Shown here piece by piece: positions 21,970 through 33,738 of a stretch of DNA of 64,000 nt (the first letter of the stretch is position 1; the number at the start of each line of letters is the position of its first letter). The DNA lies in the NCBI GenBank assembly GCA_963680875.1, contig OY804579.1:81519095-81583094 (forward strand), given 5' to 3'. The notes under the pieces are model-generated. The model saw nothing but the letters and a program-made list of their open reading frames with translations, did not search any database and was not told where the DNA came from. Source of the DNA: Bathymodiolus brooksi (Eukaryota > Mollusca > Bivalvia > Mytilida > Modiolidae). The position numbers were made by a program, and so were the translations under genes.

Positions 21970-22790
21970 CAGAGTTTAGAAGCCGTGAAGGAGCTTCATC
22001 ACATTTTTAACCTTTTAGAACTTCCCAGAAACTTTTAGCTTTACTAGCAGTGTTAATCTTGAAATTTGTTTAATTTAGCGGCACTTTCCCTTTCCTTGAT
22101 CGCCTCTTAAACTTTAAATTTATGACGAGGTTAGGGTTATGGTTATGGTGTTTAACGCCACTTTCAACAATATTTCAGTTATATCGTGTCGGTCAGTTTT
22201 ATTGGTGAAGGAAACCGAAGTACCTGGAGAAAACCAATGAAGCATACGAAGTTTATACACATTCGATAAGCATTGCCCAGTGTCGCTATCATAATTCCGT
22301 GTTTTATCGTGAATTCTTTTCAAACGATTTATTCTCTTTCTTTTACTAATTTATCAATTTCCTTGTCTCAAAAACTTTAAAAATGTTCACCTTTCTAAAT
22401 TTCCCAATAACGTCTAAAACAGCTTTGTTGATGGCATTTTTCCATATTGACCAGGCTAATTTTACATCAGAAGTATTCTGGTTATTAAATTTAACCTTCT
22501 CAAACTTGATTTTTATGCATTCCTGAAACATAGGCCAATCGGTTTCCTCGTTTATTTTCCATTAAAACTTGGGGAGCATTTACTACCCTTTTGTTTTCCT
22601 TTTGTATAGGACTTGTATTGAATACGATTTGTATAATGAAATGGTCACTATGAATATAGAATAATCCACCCTTGTCGATAATAACACGTTTTACACCTTT
22701 ACAAATGTCATTTGATAACAGTACATAATTGATCGCAGACATTTGATAATTAAGGATGCGCATAAAGAACCCATTACAATAAGGGGCAGT
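21970..22790 (-). mobile_element. LINE fragment: endonuclease C-terminus and linker, antisense
   Basis: On the minus strand: SAINYVLLSNDICKGVKRV, then a SDHFII motif (the S.iDYvl...SDH end of APE endonucleases), then ETDWPMFQECIKIKFEKV, KLAWSIWKNAINKAVLDVI and, past a SINE insertion, SKAKSFWEVLKG. A SINE tail (22,125-22,240) interrupts it. Unit 2 copy 50,620-51,430. Confidence 0.75.
22125..22243 (-). repeat. SINE tail fragment inside the LINE fragment
   Basis: 'ggtgtttaacgccactttca' to 'gaagtacctggagaaaacca', antisense, head missing. It sits between two parts of the LINE linker. Orthologue 50,790-50,885. Confidence 0.8.
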
Positions 22791-23035
22791 GGTGTCCGTG
22801 ATCGTACAGTAGTAGGATTTACAACTACCTATGCAATCAGTGCCTATCACCACTGATGTTGTGAGTTCGAATCTCAATCAGGGCGAGGTGTAAAGCATTA
22901 TGTGATAAAGTTTGTCAGTGACTTGCGACAGGTCGGTGGTTTTCTCCGGGTCCTCCTGTTTCCTCCACCAATAAAAAGGACCACCACGATATAACGGAAA
23001 TATTGTTGAAAGTGGCTTTAAACACCATCAAACAA
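22785..23035 (+). repeat. tRNA-derived SINE
   Basis: Head 'ccgtgatcgtacagtagtag', B-box-like 'gttgtgagttcgaatctca', body 'gacttgcgacaggtcggtgg', tail 'attgttgaaagtggctttaa'. It abuts the LINE endonuclease end. Orthologue 51,430-51,680. Confidence 0.9.
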
Positions 23036-24785
23036 ATTGTTTTTGTTTGTTTGTTTTATACGAATACTTTACAGGAATGATATGTGGTCTTCAAAAACAA
23101 CATTCCTCTCTTCGTTCAGATTCAACACCCAATATGACCACCACATGACATAGTGGTTTCTGATAAGATGATGAATGAAGAAAATCTTGGAAACCAGGAA
23201 AGTGAGCGGGTCGGGTAACTGAAAACACGACACTTTTTCTTTTGGCCTACTATGAACAAAATGCAGACTAACTTTGATTTTGCGGAATTTAATTCTACCC
23301 ATTGTTGAAAAATGAGCCCAGAATGTAGAATGTTCATTTCCATGCTTTGATACTCCTTTCATTTGGCCAATTCTTTTCATAAATGTTACAATGTTAATAT
23401 GAACAAAATTCAAACGAAGCTTCATTTTTGGGATGTTGGCCTCACATGTTGTTTGAAAAGACGCCTATGACTACCAAGGTATGAATCTATCAAACTTGAC
23501 TAAAATCAATTAAGGAAAGGTTTTCAACAGTATAACTTCATTGTAGTGATTAGATAGCTCATTGATTTAGTTGTGAAAAGTAGAAGGGAACACCTATGTG
23601 TATACTAGATGAGCGATTCAGGCTCCTGGAAGCCTATGTTTGTTTTCTATAAGGTTGATTAATTGAGTTCAACAATTCACAACAAATGTAAAACTTTATG
23701 CATAAATGAGGGAAGAATAAGATAAATGTGGCAGCGACTTTCATTGCCACTGGACAAGTATTGTAAATAAGGTTATTGGGACGATAACAAAAAAGCATTG
23801 TGTAGCAGCTACAATGTACCACTATTTCAAAATCTACAAAAGTGATCTTTAATGTACAATAATCGTGGCACTCTCAATACCCTATGGTGCTGTGTATCTT
23901 TGTGGACTGAACAACGGGGACTGTCACATCTGCTCAGCTACATGTATAAATAGGAACATCGTATATTTTTCTATTGTGATATCGCTCATAAAACTTGAAA
24001 TTGAAGACTCATACTTTTTAATACTCCCGTTGCCTCCAACAATAAAGGTGACCGCTACGATAGAACTGAAATATTGATGAAAGTGGCGTTAAACACCATC
24101 CACCCCCATACACTTAAATTGTGCTAATAAAAAACTATAATAAACAACCAGTCCATGACATTGCCAATTGAATACGAAGGGAAAATAATATTTATATTAC
24201 ACTACGATAGGAAAACATATTTGTTTGCTTGATGTACTTTGCTGACAAGTGACCAGGGTTGCTCCTTGTACCAATGTTTCCAGACAAAAAAAAAGTTGGT
24301 ATCAGCAGGGTAATTATCCTATAGTGAAAACAACGTACTTATTTTATTGTATATTTTTTTTATTGAAAAGGTTAAGATGTACTCTTAGTGTATTGAAATA
24401 TAAATTTATATTAAAATCTTAGTTTAAAAATGCTAAATATATATTATGGAACATTTCTTTATATTTCGACTTTCATATAAGTAATTTTGGATAAAACAAT
24501 TCCTATCAGATTTTTGATAGTTTTCAATATCAAATTGTTGTAGTAAGTCCATACTTATAAACTAAACTTTCAATAGTAATAATTTTTGCATATTTATGTT
24601 TATAAAACCAAAAAATTCTGAAATCATGGGATTTTCTTCACACAAATAGTAGAAAATATGCTTTGGAAAACAGCGAAGTATGTTGAATATATGTACAAAT
24701 TTCTGGTATGTATTTAAAATGTCCATGTTAAAAGTATTCTATAAAGTGTTTGACATTTAAGAGTTATTTTTATTTAGTTCCAAAT
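23036..24785. other. Region between gene Y2 3' end and LINE/SINE cluster
   Basis: No gene recognised. A SINE tail piece without head lies at 24,020-24,105 ('gaaatattgatgaaagtggc'). The 23,580-23,960 segment looks like a dispersed repeat but I cannot name it. The remainder is AT-rich flank, repeated at 51,690-53,449. Confidence 0.45.
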
Positions 24786-24887
24786 TAATCTACAATAATA
24801 TACAAAATGTTCATGATATATTTGTACAAAACAACTGAAGAATATTGAAGCCATAAACACTATGGCCCCAACAAGCTATTGTCAATG

Positions 24888-24945
24888 TTAATCAATTTGT
24901 TCTATTTGGACCTCTTCATATATGACGAATCGCTTGCTTGATCTT
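24888..24945 (-). pseudogene. Gene Y2 last exon, tail truncated by 146-bp deletion
   Basis: The acceptor is intact (gatttcag|AAG ATC AAG). The exon runs KIKQAIR, then jumps from the CGTC of codon 8 to TATATGAAGAG near the end of the tail, giving HI and TGA at 24,916. Both tyrosine motifs are lost from the reading frame. Unit 1 and unit 3 exons are 204 bp; this remnant is 58 bp. If expressed, the protein keeps a 9-residue basic tail. Confidence 0.85.
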
Positions 24946-25809
24946 CTGAAATCAAATATAATACAAAGTGACTTTATTGCACTATTATTTGTTCGGAAGA
25001 AAGTGTCATTGCATAATTATGAGTGAGTGAGTGAGTGAGTGGTTGTTGTTTAGCACCAACTCGACAATTTTTCAGGTATATCATGGCGAAAAAAAGGATA
25101 ATTTTTAATAAGATGATAATGAGACTCGTTTTATACTAGATTAACATGCTTAGTTGGATTTATTTTAGAGTGCCACTTCACTGAAACAACAATCCGCGGA
25201 TATACATGTCGGTCCACTCGGACACATTATCTTGATTCCGAGCCAACCAAGCATATCTATGACTTTCCTACTTGAGTATTTGAGATTTTTCAGCATATAC
25301 ATTGGATTATCCGATAAGCTTCGGTTAAGCACATACATGTACCTGAACAGTTATAATGATTCGATGATCATTATGAATTTGCCACTCATGCCATTTTTTC
25401 TTTTAGCCATTGTATTTTTGTCATTCTTCGATTTATTGCATCTGAATACTCCGTTGGTTTCTTCAAACTGTTTTAACCTCACTACTAACACTGCATGCAC
25501 ATTGGTAATGCCTCGGATATTCAAGCGAAGACTTAGCGAAGGGTGTCGTTCATGAAATCTGTCACGTTTGTTACACATGTCTCTCTCTCTCTGTGTTATC
25601 TACTGTTCCTTTGATGAAACCCGTTGTGCGTAACGACGGAACAGTTTTACACTAATTAATATAATGGTGATTGTTATAAATACTCATGAAAAAAGTTGGT
25701 CATAAACTCACTAAATACATTTATTATGGAATGAAATAATACAGAACAAATGGGGGTAGTGAACATTTCTTTAAAAAAAACTATAATATTATATATTTCA
25801 TATAGTCAC
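24946..25809. other. Last intron of gene Y2
   Basis: SINE-type tail with GAGT repeats at 25,020-25,095, short CT run near 25,580. Matches 303-1583 of unit 1 but with one copy of the duplicated CT block. No exon seen. Confidence 0.5.
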
Positions 25810-25883
25810 CTTGATACGACAATAAGCTATCATGACTACGATACATAACACCAGTAATACGACATTTACAACTATAAGCACTA
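25810..25883 (-). CDS. Gene Y2 transmembrane exon
   Basis: Same 74-bp exon as in unit 1, with VLIVVNVVLLVLCIVVMIAY then CRIK. Acceptor ttatttattttttgcag, donor ATCAAG|GTGACT. Open; joins phase 0 to the truncated tail exon. Confidence 0.75.
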
Positions 25884-25954
25884 CTGCAAAAAATAAATAA
25901 ACGTAATTAGCATAAACTTGCAATACCATAATACAAAAGGTACAATAACAGGGC

Positions 25955-26220
25955 AGTCGAGGGCGTGATTGTATGGTAGCTGGATTTACAACTACCTGTG
26001 CAATCATTGCCTATGACCACTAAAGTTGTGAGTTCGAACCTCGTTCATGACGAGGTATACTCGATACAACTTTATGTGATGAAGCTTATCAGTGACTTGC
26101 GACAGGTCAGTAGTTTTCTCAGGCACTCCGGTTTCCTCCACTAAAAAAACTGACAGCCACGATATAGCTGAATATTATTGAAAGTGACGTTAAATATCAT
26201 AACCCTAACCCTAACCTCTA
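25955..26220 (+). repeat. tRNA-derived SINE
   Basis: Orthologue of the SINE at 1725-1995. Head 'ttgtatggtagctggattta', B-box-like 'gttgtgagttcgaacctcg', ending in CCCTAACCCTAACC. Confidence 0.85.
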
Positions 26221-26779
26221 TTATTATATAGGTAAAACACACGGTACAACAACAACAACAAAAACACCAAACAAGTTCTCTGAATATTATGTCCCAATTT
26301 ACATATTCAGTATTTGAAAGAAATAGTTCCAATCATCTAACTTAATGTCGTGATAATTAGTTAATACCGAGACAAATAACACGTAATGGTCGGTTTATTT
26401 AAGAAAGGGAACAACAAAAGTAGAAGAAATTGTCTCCATTAATATCCATCTGACTTCTAAAATATTAAAGTATAACAAGCAATAACAAGACACGTGAGAC
26501 GCACTACCATCAATAATAAGAAAATTCCTGTGAAGGAGTCCGAATTGTCTGCTACACATTTAGTGTCCGCTATAAAGGGACATAATCATCACATGTTCCT
26601 AAGGAGAAGTCACGCCCTTCGTCAAGCCCTTCATCTAGCCATAGGTGGCATTTCAATAATAAAATCATAAAAACAAATGAGTCATTATCCCAGAAATTCT
26701 GCATGTATTGTTGTTTTCATTTTCAGCCATCTTATTTCTTTTCAATATGTCAGTTGTTTTCAGTTTTATAGTCCCAACT

Positions 26780-26781
<2 letters not shown>

Positions 26782-26812
<31 letters not shown>
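26782..26812. repeat. GT microsatellite
   Basis: An uninterrupted TG run in the intron upstream of exon a, followed by 'tacaaaaggggaagtttt'. Confidence 0.95.
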
Positions 26813-26814
<2 letters not shown>

Positions 26815-26966
26815 AAAAGGGGAAGTTTTAGAAGTGGACTGCAAAGTGAGGGGAGCAAGTATTCGGTGTGGTTTGGAAGCGGTGAATGGGGAGGCAGTAT
26901 TGGGTGGGGATGGTGGAACAAGTTTTCAGTACTATCAAGGAAAAAAAAATTATACCCTTATTATAC

Positions 26967-27246
26967 CATTGTCTGATTGGACAATAATTTATTTTGCTTC
27001 CATGCTAGCAAATTCAGTTATTTCTTCAATTTTTGCTCTCAGAAGTAGTTGCACCCTTAACCCCTGTTTCCAACACCCCTGTTTGTGTGTCTGGTCCGCG
27101 TACACTCGTTATATCATTAAGTATATATTTGATGTACCCTTAAATACCTGGTTTACTGTTTTTATCATTTGTGGTTTGTTGTAAACTAGCATCGTTGTCA
27201 ATAGTAACTGGAGTCGCCGTATCTTGTAACGAAGTCAAACCTGATT
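26967..27246 (-). pseudogene. Gene Y2 exon a (broken)
   Basis: Splice sites kept (gtattccag|AA TCA GGT; GACAATG|GTATAA). The frame SGLTSLQDTATPVTIDND stops at TAA after SKPGI, as in units 1 and 3, with more stops later. Confidence 0.75.
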
Positions 27247-27439
27247 CTGGAATACAAATACATAATGTAGAATGAAAGCAAGAAATACTACACTAGCAGA
27301 ACAGTTCCAAAATCTAATCTTAAAATCGTAGAGGTAAATTATATATCCCTAGCACACATTATACATGACCACTCGCCTTCCTTGCTTGGTATAAACTTTC
27401 AAATAAAATGGGCAGAGTTGAGCTAGTTTTATGTGCCCA

Positions 27440-27600
27440 AACAATATCATGTCCCAATTTACAATTCAGTATTAGAAAGAAATAGTTCTAATCATCTAAC
27501 TTAACTTAACTAACTTAATGTGTGACAATTAGTTAATATCCAGAAAAATAACACGCTATGGTCGGTTTAGTTAGGAAAGGGAACAACTTTAGTTGATTTG
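27440..27600. other. Deletion junction that removed exon b
   Basis: The second duplicated block begins ('atcatgtcccaatttac') but after ~150 bp, at 'gggaacaac' near 27,588, jumps to 'tttagttgatttgtatttgc', which in units 1 and 3 lies beyond exon b. About 1 kb including exon b is missing. Confidence 0.75.
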
Positions 27601-27723
27601 TATTTGCATGCACAATAAACGTCTCATTATACAACTGAATATGTTTGTGTCCAAGAGGCATCCAACTTCCAACTGATTTTGCATAGACAAAAACACACGG
27701 CGGATACTTGGATATAATTTTAC

Positions 27724-27940
27724 CTTTTCGAATAACCTGGTCTTGTATTCGTTTATCATTTTTGCTTAGACTGTTCTTTGGCTCTTTCTCTAATGACTTT
27801 AGGCATTTTATTTTAAGTTTGACAGTTCTACTGTATTTGTTTTGGCATTCCCGATTTGATCAATGTTTTGTTCTTTCTCCTATAGCTATGACTTTTGTAA
27901 TAGAGCCAAGAAATCCACATTGAGCGATGCCGAATGTTCA
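27724..27940 (-). pseudogene. Gene Y2 exon c with nonsense and altered acceptor
   Basis: Frame GFLGSITKVIAIGERTKH then TGA, where unit 1 has TGG and unit 3 has TGT. The sequence before the exon differs from both other units (catgag|TGA ACA TTC), leaving no clean phase-1 acceptor. Donor CGAAAAG|GTAAAA is intact. Confidence 0.75.
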
Positions 27941-28139
27941 CTCATGTTGGCCGATACAATAAAGTAAAAAACAAAAATACCATACAGTCAGAACAGTTCT
28001 CAAATCCATTCGGAAGATCTTATAAACAGAGGCAAAGTCGATAGCACTAACACACACATATATATGACCGCTCAATAAGAGTGGCGTGATTAAATTGTGT
28101 TACACTTAATGGGTCAAAACTGTTAGAGGTATATTGAAG

Positions 28140-28520
28140 GCAACAAGCTATATACATAAAATAAAGTTAGTTGTGAGATTTCCATTTATATGTAGCAACA
28201 TTCCAGCAGCACTTGCATATGGTGTATACATCTCTCAGTTGATACGATATTACAGAGCTTGTGCTTCCTATCATGGTTTCCTTCATATTGGGTTGCAGCT
28301 AACAAGGAAGCTACTGAAGCAAGGGTTCTCAGTGGTTAAGTTGAAAGTTGTACGGGCGACACCATGACTTGGTTAATTGCTACGAAGTATCTATGTCACA
28401 AGTGACTAAGAATTTGTTCCGTTGGTCATAATCACAATCTGGTCCTTTCCTCATTCATGACTTGTCACCAGATTTATAATAAGAGTAACACGACAGGTGC
28501 CACTTTCTAAGGAACCAATT
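28140..28520 (+). mobile_element. RT-element fragment
   Basis: FPFICSNIPAALAYGVYISQ then LIRYYRACASYHGFLH and LTRKLLKQGFSVVKLK, then 3' sequence. Single copy of the 49-bp segment that is tandemly expanded in unit 3. Confidence 0.65.
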
Positions 28521-29490
28521 TACAGTCAAATACTTCAATGGTAAAGAACACTTCATACAATTTATTACATAAATACTATCATTACCTTCCGGTTTGTCTG
28601 TCTGTAATCGAAGTGATATTTCTTCAGCGATCAATATCTACATAGTAATGCTGTGTTTAGCATTTGCTATGTGGAAATAGTGCTCAGAGTCATGAACTTT
28701 GCCTGTCAATCTGGCCACTATTTTCACAATGAATGTTCAGTAATTGATATATTATTTCGATAAGTGTCAATAATATACAGTGTTTAAGTACCTTTCTGTA
28801 TATTTAGAAAACTTCATACAATAGGTTCCATTTTTAGGAGATGGTGATAGAATTAAACGTTCAGATGATTCAAGCGTGTTGGGGATGATATAATATTGAC
28901 AATAGTATATTCTCTTATTGTCATTATATGCTTCTGCTAAACATTCAAATCATACTGCTTACTCTTCGCGAGCACCTGGGTTCACCCCCTGTTTTTTGGT
29001 GAGGTCCGTATTGATCATCGTTTTTGTTTTCTGTCTTGTGTTTAAATTTCTTGTTTGTTTTAGTTCGGTGTCTTGTGCCCAATGTTGCGTGTGTCTCTAG
29101 ATAGTCCATTATTGATATTGCCCCTTCGGTTTTCTCTAACGTTTATTCAAGCGTGTTAGTGAAGATATACTATTGTCATAATAAGCAATTGCACAACTAT
29201 TGTCTGTTGAAACTTGCAGGAAGTATAATATTTGTTTTCATGAACTTCACTTGGAAACGAAAGTAGAAACAAGGATCATGCATTTTATTCATACTGTTTA
29301 TGTAGAAACATTGTCTTCAGTATGTTTGTTTAGAAAATTGAATCAAAGTACTTCAGCTCCGACAGTATGTTTTGTTGTTCATTTTTATTAAAAAGTGAAG
29401 AAGATGAAAAGTTAAAAAAACAACAACACTATTTTAAGCAATGAAACATCAATACAACTGTGGTACCCATATTTTGAAATCAGTTATTAC
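28521..29490. other. Intron of gene Y2 between exons e and c
   Basis: Matches 5421-6418. 28,925-29,110 resembles an RT-element 3' region; a possible donor CGGAAG|GTAATG at ~28,588 has no supported exon. Nothing else recognised. Confidence 0.4.
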
Positions 29491-29586
29491 CTGTTAACTG
29501 GCATAGAAAAGGTAACCGTTCTGAACAGTTTCTATTTTCATACTCATAAGAACCACGTGACCATGAAACAGCAGTACAGAGACTCG
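29491..29586 (-). CDS. Gene Y2 CTLD exon e
   Basis: Acceptor tatttcattttcag before CG AGT CTC, donor TTAACAG|GTAATA; phase 1-1. Encodes SLCTAVSWSRGSYEYENRNC then SERLPFLCQLT. Open. Differs from unit 3 by one base, ACT versus ATT. Confidence 0.8.
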
Positions 29587-29639
29587 CTGAAAATGAAATA
29601 GAATCAAAACTATGGTATCAATTTATGCAACAACTACTG

Positions 29640-29845
29640 AAGGGTTAGCGCTATGGTGTTTTACGCCACTTTCAAAAATATTTCAGCTCTATCGTGGCTC
29701 TAAGTTTTCTTGGTGGAAGAAACCAGAGTACCAGTAGAAATCCACCGACCTGCCGCAAGTCACTGACAAACTTGATCATATAATGTTATATCGAGTACAC
29801 CTCTCCTGATTGGGATTCGAGCTCAAACTACTGCAGGATATATTC
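29640..29845 (-). repeat. SINE, antisense
   Basis: 'atggtgttttacgccacttt' through 'gccgcaagtcactgacaaac' to 'gggattcgagctcaaactac'. Orthologue of 6588-6755. Confidence 0.8.
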
Positions 29846-29896
29846 TCGAATTAACAGATCAATCTCAAGTTGATATTCAACCTGTGCAATGTATTT

Positions 29897-30581
29897 AACA
29901 ATTCCACCTTATATCAGAATGCTGTCTTCTGATTGGTTGATGAAAGGGGTAATTTTTTTATCAATTCTTAGTTTTTTCCAGCTTTTGCACCATTGCCGGG
30001 ATATTTGCCTAAATATACCACGGTACTATAGGCAAAAACCCCGTTCGAAACGAAATTCCTTCTTTAAATAGTTTATGACGTCACGGATATCATTCGAATT
30101 AATCGAGTTTCTTCTTTCAACCAACGCAAAAGTAAAGAGAATGACGACAGTGTCAGCCGTTATGTTTGAAATCGTTGAAATGTATATATTTCAAATTCAT
30201 TTGCATTATTTTTTTGCATGTTGTATGTTAAAGCAAAACCGTGATTTATTTTATTTTTGAGTTTATTCCAGAATTTATACACCTCTTTGACAAGATTTTT
30301 CCTGTTTTCGTGGATTGATTTTAAGTCTCAGTTGAAAATCAAATGATGGAGGTGGTCTGAAGTTTTGAACCTGCTTGCATGCCACTGTTTTACTTGCTGT
30401 TAAATATTCGGCGGAATTAAACAAATATATCCTGTTGGTGAGGGATATTTGCGGAAAATACCGGTTTCGAGGACAGTCAAATGTCCCTCACCACTAAAGC
30501 GGCTCGGGATATTTACCTCTCCTCTCAACCGGTATTTTTCGCAAATAACCCTCACTAACAGGATATATTTATATACTGTAA
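29897..30581. mobile_element. ~685-bp insertion with internal foldback (MITE-like)
   Basis: Absent from unit 1, where 'ttatttattagtacattg' is continuous at ~6808. Contains 'gatatttgcggaaaataccg' and its complement 'cggtatttttcgcaaataac' as ~42-bp arms at 30,425-30,568 around a ~60-bp loop. No transposase frame. A TA or longer target duplication is possible but not clear. Shared with unit 3 (60,487-61,171). Confidence 0.75.
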
Positions 30582-30987
30582 TAGTACATTGATAAATTGT
30601 GACTGACTTGTCTGTGAATTTGTGTATTATGATTATTATCGTTGGAAGCGTGTTGTATCATTAACTCAACCGTGCGACACAGAAATAAATATTGCCCGAG
30701 ACCTCTCGCGATACGGTACACGATCTTTACACATGCATATCGGATATTATTATTATTAAAAAGAAATAATACTTGCATAGACAATTTCATGGACATCTAG
30801 ACTTGCATAATGGGATTTGTGCGGGGCGTGCATACAAGCGAAATAAATGTCGCCACAAGAACAGTAAATAATGCAATTACTATCAAAACTAAAGTTCTCC
30901 TCACTCAGGCATATGTGATCTTAACTGATTTTGGCTATCCTGTTTATACCCTTTGGCATTGGTGCTCCCAAACACCTTGATATTGCT

Positions 30988-31625
30988 TGGCTTTCCAATC
31001 TTTAGATCTTGAGCGTACCTGATGAAGGTTATTCCAGAAACGTGTCGTGTGCACTAAGTTGTATATCTACGTTTTAATTACCAAAAACTAGAACAGTAAC
31101 ATACGATATATAAGATATAAATATGTTTTCCATTTTTGGCTTTCCAATCTTTAGATTCTGAGCGTACCTGATGAAGGATATTCCAGAAACGTGTCGTGTG
31201 CACTAAGTTGTATATCTACGTTTTAATTACCAAAAACTAGAACAGTAACATACGATATATAAGATATAAATATGTTTTCCATTTTTGGCTTTCCAATCTT
31301 TAGATTCTGAGCGTACCTGATGAAGGTTATTCCAATCTTTAGATTCTGAGCGTACCTGATGAAGGTTATTCCAATCTTTAGATTTTGAGCGTACCTGATG
31401 AAGGTTATTCCAGAAACGTGTCGTGTGCACAAAGTTGTATATCTACGTTTTAATTACCAAAAACTAGAACAGTAACATACGATATATAAGATATAAATAT
31501 GTTTTCCATTTTTGGCTTTCCAATCTTTAGATTTTGAGCGTCCCTGATGAAGGTTATTCCAATCTTTAGATTTTGAGCGTACCTGATGAAGGTTATTCCA
31601 GAAACGTGTCCTGTGAACACAGTTG
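30988..31625 (+). repeat. Nested tandem repeat (150-bp and 39-bp units) with CTGATGA...GAAA motif
   Basis: An outer unit of ~148-150 bp ('tttggctttccaatctttag' ... 'cgtacctgatgaaggttatt' ... 'gttttccatttttgg') recurs about four times. Inside some units a 39-bp segment ('aatctttagattctgagcg' + 'tacctgatgaaggttattcc') is repeated two or three times. Unit 1 and unit 3 have different, shorter arrays. Confidence 0.85.
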
Positions 31626-31798
31626 TATATCTACGTTTTAATTACCAGAAACTAGAACAGTAACATGCGATATATAAGAGATATTTATGCTTTCCATTGT
31701 ATAATAACGATAATTTCTAGATACAATATTTCAAACATGGCTGCCCATTGTGATAATGTTACTGCTATTTGATTTATACATATTACAAATGTTCATAC

Positions 31799-31921
31799 CA
31801 TTTAATAACTCTCTAACACTAAAATACCCCAACCAAGAGTCGATATTACTTGGCTTTGATGCTAAAGGTAGTATACTTTTCTTGTTTATGCACGTATTCA
31901 CAGCTTTCGTCCAATTAGATA
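31799..31921 (-). CDS. Gene Y2 CTLD exon d
   Basis: Acceptor tatattttaaagggtcag before TA TCT AAT (phase 1), donor TTAAATG|GTATGA (phase 1). Encodes VSNWTKAVNTCINKKSILPL then ASKPSNIDSWLGYFSVRE. Open; the N-terminal CTLD pattern W..A...C is intact. Confidence 0.75.
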
Positions 31922-32859
31922 CTGACCCTTTAAAATATATATTAAGTTAATGTATTAACATGTTAACACTACTGTAAGAAAAGGTTTTAAGGGACCAGCC
32001 ATTTTCTTACAGGAAATTGAAAGGGGTTCGAAATTCTTGTTCAGACAGAAATAAATGTTTGTCTCTGAGGTTAGGTATGTAAATTTTCTTAATTGAAAAT
32101 TGACATAGGGCGATTTAGCTGCGGAACCGCAACCCTTATGGTCCTTGGCCAGTTTTGTTGTTAGAGTTATCTCTTAAATGTCACGTGACCTCAAAGCGAG
32201 AATACCACAATGACAAGATGGCGGAACGAAATAGGCGGGATCAGTTAATATCGAGACATTTGTTATCATAATGAGCTAGAAATGAATAATAATTATTAAG
32301 TAAATATCAAAAGCGATAAATAAATATGTAATGAAACGGATTATCCACATGACTCCGCTCACACAAAGCGTTTTGTTGTGAAAAGTACTGTTGAAAGTTG
32401 CGACAAAATCAAGGTAGCAGTTTCGCAAATTTTTGATAGGGTGAAACCCGTAGCCCTAATGGCGATTAGGACAAAACGAGGAAATTTGTTACATGTGAAT
32501 GGCGGACAGGGCGGGGGTATGTTTTTTTTTTATAAAAAAAATATTCTGATTCCCAATGTTGCTGAAAAAATATTCTGATTTTGGTGGAGGAAGAAAAAAA
32601 TAATCTGATTCAGAGTTTTTGTCATATAACCTAATGTTCAATTATGGAAAAAAAATATTCTAACTCTTGTGTTTACCGAATTGTTTTTTCTGAACGAAAC
32701 AAATAACCATACCCCCCCCCCCCACCCCCAGCAAGTTAAATGGTCGGCCCCTTATTGTATAACTGAGGAATATTTGGTGATTTTAATGGAAAAATCGTTG
32801 AATTAAATATGAAATCTTGCTTCCAAGTGGCTGTGTTGAATATTCACCATCAATGGCGG

Positions 32860-33575
32860 ACGAGGTAAACAAACAGAGAGATAACGATACTCTTTGTGCC
32901 TTAGTTGGGGATTTTAATGCAAGGTCATCCGATTTGAACGATTTCATTATACCTGATGATGATTTGTGAGCTTTTTAAAATTATAATACCGATGATACAA
33001 TATCATTTAATGATATTCATTTACATAGAAAATCCAGCGACACGGATCGGTGTAATGCCTATGGCAATAAACTATTAAATATGTGCAAAAATAATAATAT
33101 ATACATTGCAAATGGTAGAGTAGGGTAATGACAAAAATATTGGTAAAGTCACTAGTAAAGAATCTAATAGTACGGTTGATTATTTCATTATTGCATCTGA
33201 GTTATTTCCCTTTATTACGGAATTTGGTATTATTGATTTTGACCCGTTATTTTCTGATGTTCACTGTCGCACACATGTGTCAATTTCCTGTTAAGAGAGT
33301 CTACATGATGTACATAATAAAAACACTCCAATAAAAATAGTTAAACCGGTTCATTGTCAACAGTGAAAACAATCTTTTAGTTGATGAGATATGTAATGAA
33401 TTAGAAATGATTAATGAACACAGTAACACTTTTCAGTCAGATTTAAATCAGTTTGTAGAAAAAATAAATAAAATATTTATCGATACCTCTCAAGAAACCT
33501 TTGGAAATAAAATATATTACAAAGAGAAGTCATCTAAAGTAAATCGGCCTTGGTTTAAATATAACATACAGTGCT
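32860..33575 (+). mobile_element. LINE endonuclease fragment with linker
   Basis: Plus-strand reading DNDTLCALVGDFNARSSDLN contains the GDFNAR motif. After stops and a frameshift, NSTVDYFIIASELFPFI and FSDVHCRTHVS supply the S.vDY and SD(H)-type motifs of APE endonucleases. A linker ending KVNRPWFKYNIQC follows. Non-functional. Unit 3 copy 62,852-63,566 looks identical over most of its length. Confidence 0.8.
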
Positions 33576-33738
33576 ATTGAAACAAAAGAAGCGGCCCGTA
33601 TTGGATATAACGGGTTTCTTTTTCCGCATGACTACTCAGGTGAAGGCCGAGGTGCGTAGCACCAAGGACGGCACTTGAGTACGAATGCGGAAAAAGAAAC
33701 CCGTTATATCCAATACGGACAAATTATTTTGTTTCAAT
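33576..33738. mobile_element. Foldback (hairpin) element inside LINE
   Basis: Arms 'attgaaacaaaa...cccgtattggatataacgg' and their complement ending 'ttttgtttcaat' pair over ~54 bp around a core with 'ggccgaggtgcgtagcacc'. It interrupts the LINE between linker and RT. Same element at 63,567-63,729. Confidence 0.85.

Noticed and set aside
26677..27184. Plus-strand frames of 99-158 codons through the GT runs (also 55,516-56,001 and 56,589-57,116)
   Set aside because: They read a GT microsatellite and the antisense of exons a/b. The minus-strand exons explain the conservation and have splice sites.
31223..31432. Repeat frames containing NNLHQVRSESKDW
   Set aside because: 13-residue periodicity comes from a 39-bp non-coding repeat shared with the CTGATGA element.
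33128..33334. 68-codon plus-strand frames identical in units 2 and 3
   Set aside because: Out-of-frame reading of the LINE endonuclease fragment; identity reflects the recent duplication.
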